Shown here: in pieces, positions 46,565 to 56,815 of the stretch
Numbering within the stretch: position 1 is the first letter of the stretch
Layout of the letters: each line of letters starts with the position of its first letter
Assembly: GCA_021234535.1 (NCBI GenBank)
Contig: CM037840.1
Location: 7,305,094 to 7,369,093, forward strand
Direction of reading: 5' to 3'
From: Stichopus chloronotus
Taxonomy: Eukaryota > Echinodermata > Holothuroidea > Aspidochirotida > Stichopodidae
Length of the DNA stretch: 64,000 nt
Position numbers and translations under genes: made by a program
Notes under the pieces: model-generated
The model's input: only the letters and a program-made list of their open reading frames with translations
The model's database searches: none
What the model was told of the DNA's origin: nothing

Positions 46565-47716
46565 GTATTTAGGGGACAACACTTCAGCTTTTTCATCACT
46601 TTCACAATTAAGGGTACAAAATATTCTCAGATTCAGTTCCTTGCGTTGTACAAGTGTGCGAAAGATTGTCTGTAAAAATTATCTAACATTTCAGCCAAAG
46701 CATACATTTTGACCCATTTCCTCCTGCTGTGCCCATACGATATTTGTACTTTGTAAAAGAATGGTCATCCCTTGTTACAGAGTGTCAAAAGTACCAGCAA
46801 TTGTAGGGATCCTTAATTTGGGTAGTGGTTTCTTTTCAGGAGCATGATGGTGCATGAAGTGATCATATCTGACCTCATGCATTTTGTGCCAGTGTAAGAC
46901 TGAGACGAAGGATTTTCCACTTTAAGCACACTAGCTTGCAGAAAACACACTTTACAATAAAAACTTGCAGTCCAGTCTATGGTTCTCCATCTGACATGCT
47001 AATTGTGCCCTGTCTCATTGGTCCCTCACCTAGCTTGATTTGTCTCATTAGTACCATAATTCTGTCTATACCCTCCTCCTTCCTCGTGTCATTTGGCTAC
47101 CATCTTGATAGTCCTCTTTCATAGAAGGGTTAAGGTAGGGGTCTGTTAGAAAATGGTTAAGAGGTACGTTTACGGTAGATGGTTACCGTTTAGTGGCTGA
47201 AGAGTTGGGGCTATGAAAAAGAGGACTGAAGAAGATAAGGGAACAACCCGGCCATGGAACTAATAACATGGGGTACTATAGACATTACCCCAAATCTGCC
47301 TCTGTTAGCTTCTCGTTCGCACGCTTATGTATCACCATGTATTGGTAGAAAGGGCACTCACAACCGCATACCCCATAGATTGCAGGAAATGGAAGTTCTT
47401 CAGAACAAAAATGTCATTAGAATTCTGCTCCTACAAGTTCACTGGTACAGGTGCGGGATGACATGTGATGATGTGAAATGTTCAAAGTTGGGGAAAATCC
47501 AGTGTTTACCATGCATGCATATTTTATGAGCTTAACCATATGTGGACTCCCATAAACTAGCCTATGGGATGTGTGGAATGCAAATACTCTAGATAACACT
47601 GCTTGTAATGCACTTGTTGAAAGAGTTAGCTTCTGGAAACTGTGCATATGTCTATTCTCTACATGTTTTGCACTGACAGATACAGCAAACATACAATGTT
47701 TTATCCATCCTCACAG

Positions 47717-47927
47717 GAAACAGACATGGATGCACGAAAAAAAATAACTCACCTGGTAAAACGATGCAATACAAGGGAACCAGCCAAGCTAGTGAATAAT
47801 ATTTTAACTGGCCTTTTTGACGAGAAATACTTGGTGACTCATACAATCAGTGGCGCCATTGTAAAAGGAAATGCGCTGGGCATGCAAAAGGCAGGGATGG
47901 ACCCACTGGTGGTTAATGAAATAATTG
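47717..47927 (+). pseudogene. BEN-domain gene, BEN domain exon
   Basis: The 211-nt exon (acceptor CATCCTCACAG, donor GTAAGCAAG) encodes ETDMDARKKITHLVKRC, EPAKLVNNILTGLFDEKYLV, THTISGAIVKGNA and GMDPLVVNEIIG. The KLVxxLLxxLFxxxxL...S.(T/I)G...(L/M)DP..V..II pattern is the BEN domain, a DNA-binding or protein-interaction fold found in chromatin proteins and in some mobile elements and viruses. The exon itself is intact, but neighbours carry a stop and frame changes, so the gene as a whole looks decayed. Confidence 0.75.
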
Positions 47928-49746
47928 GTAAGCAAGACACTTGTATTCAGGCTCTATATATTAAAGGTTGTGTGAGATACATCTAATAAAGAGCACCCAA
48001 CATGCAGAAGTTGCAAAGTAATACCCCTAGTGAAATTCCATTGGAATTTTGTTTATAGCTATTTGCCATTTTTGAGATATGACTTTTCAAAGTTTGGAAA
48101 AAAGCAATATAGATGACAAAGAGTGTTGCACAGTGTCATAATTTCTTTTGTTAAGCCTATATATTTTGCTGCTGAATAACTTAATTACTGAGTTTCACTC
48201 ACACATTTTGTGCATTTTGCCAAATTTTATGTGGAAACTATATTGTTTCCAAGGATACAACAAAAACAAATAACATTCTTGTAAGGAAAAGTCAGTGTAT
48301 CCTCAGCATATTGTTTAGAGAGGGTTTGCTACTACTATAAGTGAGTCTAAAACCTTTTGGTTAACAAAGATTAACAAATTTACAGACAAATTAGAGTCTC
48401 ACCGCACTATCATGAATAAACATTAGCTAAGTATGCAAATTTGTGATGTCAGGAGATGGATTTTTATGATATGTCTTATCCTTTGCATGAGTAACGTGTC
48501 CTTTTAGGGGCATTTGAGAATTTTGCATGCCCTGAGGGTTTTATTTTGGAAGCACTACTTTCTTCTTCAAAAATATGGATATCACTTGCAATGTGAAACT
48601 CAGAAATTAAGACGCAACATGTACTGGCTTAACATAAGAAATAATGACACTGAGTAACACTTGTAACACTCCAAGTCATCTGTTTTGCATTTTCCCAAAC
48701 TTTGAAAAAGTCACATCTTAAAAACGGTGAATAGAAAATTCCAACGGGATATCACTTGGGTTTTTACTTTGCAGCGATGATAGATGGAAAATCTGAAATG
48801 CCAATTGGAAATTTTCATGCAGTGTAGAACATAGTCATTACCCCACTATTTAGTCACATGCATAATTCAGAGAAAGAAACCCCGACCCCTGAACAAAAAT
48901 TCCTAGGCACTGATGTGCCATTGTGTTCAACAAATAAATATTTGTCAAATCATACTCCAAAGAAAAAAGGAAGATGCGTAATTCATTATGATTCTTGTAC
49001 CACCTCAAAAAACATGATATGCACTACCACTTGTGGTACACTTTTTCTTCTCACATGAATTAAGGAATTGCAGACATATGATATCCTCTACAACATTGAA
49101 TGGTGGTGCTCTGCTTTGATAGTCCAGTTGCTACTCATTCACCTTCCCCCAAGGTTTTTCTTTGTTCTGCCGAGCCTGATAATTTCCTTTTCATGAATAC
49201 TTCACCCCTTTAATTCTTCATCCCTCCTGAGAAGGTATTTCTAGTGTTTGAAACTATCAGGGTGTGGTTGCCATATAGCTGGAAAAATCACCAGCCAATC
49301 AGAATTTTTTACCTTCACCAGGCCCAAATCCGCAGGGGGAAGGAGGGGATTCTGGTGGTTTGGATGAGCCCTCCACAAGATCTGGAGTTCCACTCAGCAT
49401 TTGATAGTACGTCTACATTAGCAACATATATAATGAGTTTTAATTTTGGTCATAATTGTCAGATAAAATGTTTCTCTTGGGGTAAAATCAACCCCCCCAC
49501 CTTACTGAAAAAGCTGCATATGGGCGTGTTCACACCCCCTGAAGATGTAACCCTAGCTACGGCCCTGATAGGAACAGAGCTGAGTATTTAGCCCCAAAGA
49601 TACACCTTACCCACCATCGAAAGTTTGATAACCCTGTCCCCAATCTGTCAAGTAATTTGGCATGTCCTTATGGCCTACATATAATAAAATATTCATTGAG
49701 CCAAATTATCCTAACTCTGGAATTTTTTTTTTCTCTCCATTATCAG
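47928..49746. other. BEN-gene intron, nothing firm
   Basis: AT-rich. Two blocks resemble hAT-like ends (49245-49310 and CTAGCTACGGCCCTG near 49552-49567), but a target duplication could not be matched. Confidence 0.35.
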
Positions 49747-49887
49747 GTACAGTGGCAGACTTTTTCCAGAAAACCAGCAGAAATAAAATATTTCATGCGG
49801 CAGAAGCTGGCAAATTCTGCAAAAACGTTAAGAAGAAAGAAACTCAATGATCAAAATTCTTTACATAATCAACAGCCTGAGGACTAA
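49747..49887 (+). pseudogene. BEN-domain gene, last exon
   Basis: After acceptor CTCCATTATCAG the in-phase reading is TVADFFQKTSRN, soon ending. One base shifted, the sequence reads PAEIKYFMRQKLANSAKTLR and runs to PED and TAA at 49885-49887. The second frame resembles the C-terminal helix of BEN domains (EI...I..K...). This suggests a one-base frameshift near 49775-49785. An AATAAA lies near 50098. Confidence 0.5.
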
Positions 49888-50269
49888 TTAAATCATTTGA
49901 TAATTCTACCTGTTATGATTAAAAACTTATTTGCTTGTGATTTGTAATGATATAATATTATACTTAAAAGTAATTTAAATTGACATTTTCAGATGATTAC
50001 TTTGAAGGACATATTGAATTAAAAATTTTATATATTATTTTATAATTACATGCATACTTTCTGATCAACTGATAATTCTATTGCTTTCTGAAGAGTGAAT
50101 AAACAAATGACGACAAAAAGCAGTTGTTTGTGTACCTTTTAGTGTGTTTTGACATCCTTTACCCCATGAAAAGGTGCTAGAACAAACAGAAAGGGGGGGG
50201 GAGGAGAAGGGGGTACGGGAGTTGATGGGCCATGTGTGTTGTGTACAAACAGTATGGTCACAGTAAAGC

Positions 50270-50634
50270 ATACACATTGACGATAAAACAGTAGTAAAAG
50301 TGTGGTAAAATACTGAAAATGTACCATGGTAAACCACAGTTTACCATGACCATAGGGCCAAAACACCACACCACGCAATATCAACACTATGGTAAATCTG
50401 TGGTAAAGTGTGGTAAATTTGTGGTAAAATGGTAGTATAAGTGTGGCAAAATACTATGAATTTACCGTGGTATACCATGGTTTACCATGTCCATAGGGCC
50501 AAAATACCATGGTATACCATAGTACAGTACCACACTTTTACCACACTTTTACCATGGTAAAAGTGTGGTAAAAGTGTGGTAAAAGTGTGGTACTGTACTA
50601 CGGTAAAAGTGTGGTACATTTTCAGCTGGGGGCC
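50270..50634. repeat. Right terminal/subterminal palindromic repeats of the 20-kb element
   Basis: Repeated GTAAAAGTGTGGTAAAA, TACCATGGTAAACCACAGTTT and CCATAGGGCCAAAA blocks, several palindromic (for example TACCACACTTTTACCATGG, then GTAAAAGTGTGGTA around 50530-50560). They end in the terminal repeat at 50602-50630. They mirror 30621-30785. Confidence 0.9.
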
Positions 50635-50769
50635 TCTAACAAGAATAATATGAACAAATGTAATATGTATTTGGACTCAATACTGTACTTGCTACTACAG
50701 TACAACCATAAAACAAATATGAGATCAGTACAAGCTTCCAACAGGAGATTTGCTTTTAAAGGGGTTCTG

Positions 50770-51690
50770 TTATTTTAATCCTAGTTAACCTCAAATGATC
50801 TTCACCTCCAACAAAAACAATGATCTTCTCTAATTCAATAAGGTACACCTACACACTATAAATACCACATCTGTCCAAATTTCCCAGCTTGATGTATAGC
50901 ATGTTCTAACTACTTAAATCCTGCTGACCCCAAATGAGCTTTGATCTTCATTATAAATAGGCTACTTGTGCTAAATAAGGTACAGTTTAGTATTCCTGCA
51001 CATTAAATACAAGATCTGTCAAAGCTTCCCTTCTTGAGATACTGCATTTTCAAAGTGTTTACTATTTGACACTTGTTAACACTAAATGATCTTTGACCAA
51101 AATCAATAGGTTTCTTACATTCTTGTACTTGGTGAGGTATATCTCAAATATCAGCCTCCAGTTCAAGTTTCTCTTGAGACACATTTGCGATGTTTTCACA
51201 ATTTGAACCATGTTGACCCCAAATGACCTTTAACCTCCACCAAAAGAGTATATGTTACAGTATTTTTATTCAATAATTGAAGCACAGATTACCAGAAGGC
51301 CCAGATTTGTATGCAAGAACTGCTTAAGTTCCTTTTGAGGTAATGTGTTTATAGTTTTTTCACAATTTGACCTCTGTATACCCCAAGTGACCTTTTAGCC
51401 TCAACCAAAAGTAATGAGCCCCTTTAACTTAATACGGCACAGATACTGTATATACCAAATATCAGATTGGTCTTCTACCTTCCCTACTTGAGATATTGTG
51501 TTTACAAGGTTTCAACAATGTAAGTAGTGTTGATGCCAAATGATTTTTGACCTTCATGCAAAACAATAGGTTTCTTGTACTAAATAAGGTACACCTACGT
51601 AACACAGAATCTAGCTGTCCAAGCTTCCCTTATCAAGATATCATATTTACAAGGTACGCATCAGAAACATAGACACACACATGCATACAT
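50770..51690 (+). repeat. Second tandem array of the DR1-type unit
   Basis: About six to seven diverged copies of the 14.2-kb unit (for example TGACCCCAAATGACCTTTAACCT near 51212 and TGACCCCAAATGAGCTTTGAT near 50928). No perfect DR1 remains in this array. It starts about 130 bp outside the right end of the 20-kb element. Confidence 0.85.
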
Positions 51691-52780
51691 CCTTTCTCAT
51701 GAATGCAAAGGTTTCGATTATCATTGAAACCAAAAATGAACCATCGAAGGCAACTGAAAGACCATTCTTTTGCAAAATTGTACATACCAGAAACAAGACA
51801 ATTGAAAAGGAGTTATATAATAAAATGTTGTTGTGGTGGAAAAGGTTGAGGTAATAACATCAACCACTTGCCTTGTCTTCATGTCAAAATAGTAATCATT
51901 AAAGGTATATTCACCTAACAATGAAGACCTGAACATTAACCAGAATTTAAGTCTGATATACAGTATGTTTATCTGGCAACACCAAAGTGAATTATAGCAA
52001 GAAGAACGTCAAATTTAAGTCATCTTTACTTTCTAGAATAGCAAGCCATTCATCCAAAGTAGATGACACATTTTTTTTAAAAAAATGTGAGTTTAATGAA
52101 TTCAGCCTAAGTACCTGTGTTAAGATGTGAAAACAATGAAAATTATATAAAAACGATCAACATCTGATTTGAGCAAAGTCATAGTATAAAAGCAAAGTGT
52201 CTATATGGTTACATTTGAAGAACATCTAACATGTAAAAGTGACATGATCAAAGAGACTACATATGTCTCAAACTGCAACATGTTCATGTTTGGCTGACAA
52301 GAGTAAACCATCTGTGACTGACTTGCCAACATATATGTATTGTGTAAAAGCAAGCAACTGTATTAACACAGAATTTTCAACAAAGCTACAGTACCTGGGA
52401 TATCGTTCAGTCTTCTCTATGAGTGTGACACATGTACTGCATAAAGTAGCCTATGCCAAAGGTCAATTGCATTTTTTCATCAAAGTAAACATCTCTGAAA
52501 TCACACACTCCATCAAATGTAGTGTTGAAGGACTTCAGCCCTGTACCTGTAGGCCTATAAAAGTACCACCAATCATATAAACTTTATGCACAAGAAACCC
52601 CTCCCCTGACAGGCCCTTATCCACAACGTACAGTACAGTATGCACAAGACAACCACAGTGATTGCTAATTGCAGTATTGTTAGGGTGACTTGGTATTTCA
52701 AGGCTAGAACAAACAAGTTTCAAGTTAGCACCATGCAAATTGGTGGGGTGTCAGTTTTGAACAAAGTTTTGCCACTAGTT
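51691..52780. other. Nothing recognised
   Basis: AT-rich intergenic or intronic sequence. A plus-strand open frame at 52263-52580 has no recognisable domain. Confidence 0.4.
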
Positions 52781-52781
52781 T

Positions 52782-53230
52782 CTTTATCTCATCGCCATAT
52801 AGGGACTAAGATGAGATATTGTAGTCACTTGGCTAGTGGAGCTATATATTGTACTGTGCACCCATGGGAGAATGGTTGCCATGAAAACGTCTGGAGGAGA
52901 TGAGTAGCGACACCCCAGGGGTACCCCATGGTAGAGTGAACATGGGTACACGAAGGTCCTGTTGGGTGGTATAAATGAAAATGTGTCCGTGCCAATATGT
53001 CTGCGTGAGTACATGTGTGTGTGTGCATGCGTCTCGACCTCAGGCTGTCCAAATTGTGGTTTTTCCAGAATAGTGAGAAAAGTATACGAGCGATCAAGTT
53101 TAAACTCGGTAAGGTTGTGCATGATGCCAATATGTCCAAGATGTATTAGTTGTATGGTAAATCGAGTCAAATTTGCTGATTTTTTAGAAAAAAAAGCCAA
53201 TTTTGCCCCAAGATTACTATTCCCAGCATA
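52782..53230 (+). repeat. Composite repeat copy 1, left part
   Basis: Begins with a small hairpin (ATCTCATCGCC...AAGATGAGAT), then ATTGTAGTCACTTGGCTAGT, ACACCCCAGGGGTACCCCAT, and the first part of a ~160-bp unit (GTGAAATTTGCTGATTTTT, AAGCCAATTTTGCCCC). It is closely similar to 60379-60830. It stops at 53230, where a LINE is inserted, and resumes at 54422. Open frames here are shadows of the repeat. Confidence 0.9.
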
Positions 53231-54421
53231 GCACTTCCTTTCCTTTCATTTCATTTGTTTGTTTTTCACATCATACATATTTGCATACATATATATATAT
53301 ATACAATAATTACATCAACTGGAGTAAACCGTTTAGTTATGATGTGAAGGAAGTTGAACAAAAAATCCTCACGGACTTGACGAAGTGCTCAACTCCCTAG
53401 TGCAATAGCAGAGAAAAGAAAAGAAACAAGGAAAACTTACTAAGATACTTAACATCCCCCCTTTCACCACACCCCAAACCACCATCATTCCTTCATACAT
53501 GGCTACGAATTACAGGCCTGCTTTCACGCAATAAAGTAGAGTAAAGGAGGGCTTCGGACAGTAGAACGTCAATAAGAACTTAGATACAGTTTACCAAGAT
53601 TATACCTGAAAGATCTAAAACTAGGACTGTCCATTACATTCTTGGGTAGGGTATTCCAAAGATTAATGGCACGATGCCGAAGGCTCAACTGAGAATGGGA
53701 TATGCAACTTACAGTATGTAGAAGAAGCTGAGGATTACGTGTGTTGTAACTGTGAACATGAGTGCTAGTTGTGAAATAGCATGTGGTAACAGGTTGTGGG
53801 TGAAGCAATAGGTGAACGAAGCTATTCCTAGATTGATAATGTCCTTAAGTTTAAGTAAGTTCAACATTTTGAAAAGAGGATCGGTGTGATCACATGGACC
53901 ACAGTGACAAATATGTCGATAATTATGTCAATAATTACTCCCAAGAATTTTAATTTATTAACTAAGTCAAGTTTGTCACCATTAATATTTATGTTGAAAT
54001 TGTGATGATTTGTTACACTTATAGCCATTAAAAACCATAAACTTTGTTTTACTGATATTTACAGAGAGCTTGTAAACCGAAAACCAATTACAGTAATTAC
54101 TAAGTTCAGTACAAACAGTATTTTCCAGGCAATCAGGGTCATCGTCAGAAAAGAAAATATTTGTGTCATCAGCAAACAGAACAAGTGAAGAATTTTGAGA
54201 AACAGATGTTATGTCATCTACATACATAACAAAGAGAAGTGGGCCAGGGATTAAGCCTTGTGGAACCCCACAGCGAACAGTAACCAGATCAGAGTCAACA
54301 CTTTTAAAGTGAGTGTACTGTTTCCTGAAAGTCAAATAGCTTTTAAACCAATCGAGTGGGAAACTCTTATACTGTAGTGGGAGAGTTTAGTTAATAAAAT
54401 ACTGTGGTCAACAGTGTCAAA
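53231..54421 (-). mobile_element. 5'-truncated non-LTR retrotransposon (CR1/L2-like LINE)
   Basis: The minus strand encodes the RT palm: DTVDHSILLTKLSHYSI, then LDWFKSYLTFRKQYTHFKSV, CGVPQGLIPGPLLFVMYVDD and LVLFADDTNIF. The catalytic ADD box is intact. The C-terminal tail is HSYNTRNPQLLL...LRHRAINLWNTLP. Motif spacing suits Jockey/CR1/L2-type elements. The N-terminus and endonuclease are absent, and one frame change occurs near 54340. A short (AT)n near 53290 lies at its 3' side. It is inserted in the composite repeat, whose other copy at 60.8 kb shows the empty site. Confidence 0.85.
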
Positions 54422-55010
54422 CTTGAGAAGTATTTGAGCATTTAATGCAAAATTTTGCAAAGGTCTACCTGAGAATGAAATACTCAAGGTATATCACTTG
54501 TGCATTAAAGAGAGTGAAATTTGCTGACTTTTAGAAAAAAAAAAGCCAATTTTGCCCCAAAATTTGTACTTCCAGCATATCACAAGAACTATTAGAACAA
54601 CTGACTTAAAGTTTTGCAACGACTTCCCTGAAAACACACTATTCAAAATTCTATGACTATAATGGTGAATCCAGTGAATTTTGCTGATTTTTAGAAAAAA
54701 AAGCCAATTTTGCCCCAAAATTTGTATTTCCAGTATATTTTTAGAACTATTAGACTAATCAACTTAAAGCTTTGTAAGGACTTACCTGAGAACACATTGT
54801 TCAACATAATATTAATGTAATGGTATATCCACTTAAATCTCAGTGCTGATATTTGAGAAAGCTAATTTTGCCTCAAGATTTGTATTTCCAGCATATCTTG
54901 AGAGCTAATGGAGCATTATACACAAAATTGAACACAGTAACGAAGATACAGTTTCACTCTTATGGTAAACTGGTGAAATTGTCTGATCGTTTGGTGCAAA
55001 AATAAATAGA
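54422..55010 (+). repeat. Composite repeat copy 1, right part (~160-bp tandem units)
   Basis: Three to four diverged units each with GTGAAATTTGCTGATTTTTAG, AAGCCAATTTTGCCCC, TTTCCAGCATATCTTGAGA and TTACCTGAGAA. Starts are near 54515 and 54674. Confidence 0.88.
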
Positions 55011-56640
55011 GGCGGCATCCGGGTCAATAGACGGCCACCATTTAACTTAAGCCAAAACAACTTTAGCAGAACTGGCCCTTGTGGGTTATGTCTTTGAACA
55101 TTCCTGCAAATTATGAGAACGTTATTTTTAAGTCAAACAATAATTGTAGCACTGAGAACCAGGTCCTGCACAGGTGAACAGGAAACTATGAATAAAACCC
55201 ACCTAGGGATGCTCTTATATCCTGCCGTTAAGTGTAACCACTAAGCCTTAGAACCTATATGGAAATAACCCAATGTTATACAGTAATTGCGTTACATAAC
55301 GTAATATGCATGCACAGATACTTTTGAGATGATTCTTATCGTTACTTGAGCCTAAGAAGTAGCACCAGACTATAGGCTTTAGCTTGCTACCTTGCTGTAG
55401 ATATCAATATTACCATTTTATGTTTGGTTCTGTTACCAAAATTTTATGTTTGAAGAATATTTGGCTCTAATTTAGAATTAGTGCCAGTGCCAGGTTTCTA
55501 ACAAGTGGTTGCAATAAACTATTACAAATCCCCATGTGCAGGCCCTGTATCGAAATCAATGCATGTTGGTGTAACGTTGGCCATGCACCAGAATATGCTG
55601 GTGGAAGAGACGTGGGTGAGTCCGTAAATAGGGGTGCGGAGCAAGGTATACAGTACTTTGGGAATGCAAACACGAGAGAGAGACAGGCATGGACAGGTAG
55701 AGGTTATACCAAAATACTTATATTGAGATAGCCAGCAGGAAAGCTATAGCGACGGGATGCGTCGAGTCAGACTACCAGTTACAGAGTGAACTCTGAAAGA
55801 TAGTTAACTGAGCAAGAAACTTACAAACAATTACACAGCACAAGAAAACTATTTGAGCAACATAGCAGAGACATAAACAGCTGCCTTGAAATTAGCATGT
55901 CAATACATGCAGCCTAAAGAACATATCAAGAATACCTTAAACACCTGACAAACTTAAACACCTGACAAATTACTCTTACATTGGCAATCAGATACATCTT
56001 AGGTCTGCAAATTACTGTATACATATAGGCTTGGTGAATGTGAACACATATTGCTGAAACAGTATAAGTACCTGCAGTTATGGACACATTAAACTGCCCC
56101 AAGGGAAATCTGAATGCAGCAATAATTTAAGCAATCATGTCTCCACATATAATTACTGCACATTCTCATTTCAGGCTGTTGGTTGACTATGCCATGGTAA
56201 GTTTCAAACCACTATCTGCGTTGTTTGGAGTTTTGAGAAAGTAACTGCACAGATGACATGCACAGTGCTAAATCTGTTTTCTGCTGTTAACTTCACATAA
56301 TGTGTACTACAGTACAAGGCAGCAAAATGGATGACTTTTGTTATAAACACTCAGCACTTATTCATGTCATATTGTTTTAATGCAGGGAGGATAATTCATG
56401 CATAGTGAATGGTAGATGAAGGTCGAGGGTGGCTCTGTATTCCTGGCTACCATTTGACTTGATCTGTACACCAAGAGATTTTCATTTCTGTGATTCCATC
56501 TATCTATCAATCAAAGCCAGGAATAATCTTCACAACATCTGCGGTATATTATTTCTCATACATGCTAGTACCCTGATGTCCACCAATCACCCAAAAAAAC
56601 CACTTTCATACATTACTATGCATTCCATATCTTAGTGCAA
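55011..56640. other. Nothing recognised
   Basis: AT-rich sequence with no convincing exon, repeat or RNA gene. Confidence 0.4.
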
Positions 56641-56659
56641 TACAAGTGCAATAAAAGCA

Positions 56660-56815
56660 GAGTTAATTTTTTTTATTTTTTAAAAAAAGTCATGATTTAA
56701 ATCAGTAATTCAAATCAAATAAATCAATTTAAATCATGATTGTTTTTGTACAAATCATGATTTTAATCATGACTTTAATCAGCTTGATTTAAATCAAACA
56801 ACCCTGAATATAAGT
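56660..56815. repeat. Palindromic ATTTAAATCATGATTT cluster
   Basis: Many copies of AAATCATGATTT, TGATTTAAATCA and close variants within about 150 bp, ending TTTGATTTAAATC near the mirror of its start. Each core is self-complementary, so the region could fold extensively. It resembles the palindromic ends of a small MITE. No flanking duplication was assigned. Confidence 0.7.

Larger units (their letters stand above)
30621..50634. mobile_element. ~20-kb CACTA/EnSpm-like transposon with two divergent genes
   Basis: The left end CCCAGCTGAAAATGTACC, then ACACTTTTACC (from 30623) is the inverse of the right end GGTAAAAGTGTGG, TACATTTTCAGCTGGG (to 50630). Both ends continue into subterminal arrays of GTGGTAAA/TACCATGGTA palindromes. 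Between them a tnp2-type transposase reads leftward from 40315 and a BEN-domain gene reads rightward from about 41230. Only GG/GG is shared just outside the repeats, so no convincing target duplication was found. The termini are not CACTA/CACTG. Calling it one element is an inference from matching ends and gene content; two separate elements sharing an end family remain possible. Confidence 0.65.

Noticed and set aside
49244..49567. Possible hAT-like element between CAGGGTGTGGTTGCC and CTAGCTACGGCCCTG
   Set aside because: The termini match poorly and no 8-bp duplication was found.
52784..53200. Minus-strand proteins shared by 52.8-53.2 and 60.4-60.7 kb (THVHSTMGYPWGVATH type)
   Set aside because: Conserved only because the DNA repeat is conserved; frames shift between copies and no domain is recognisable.
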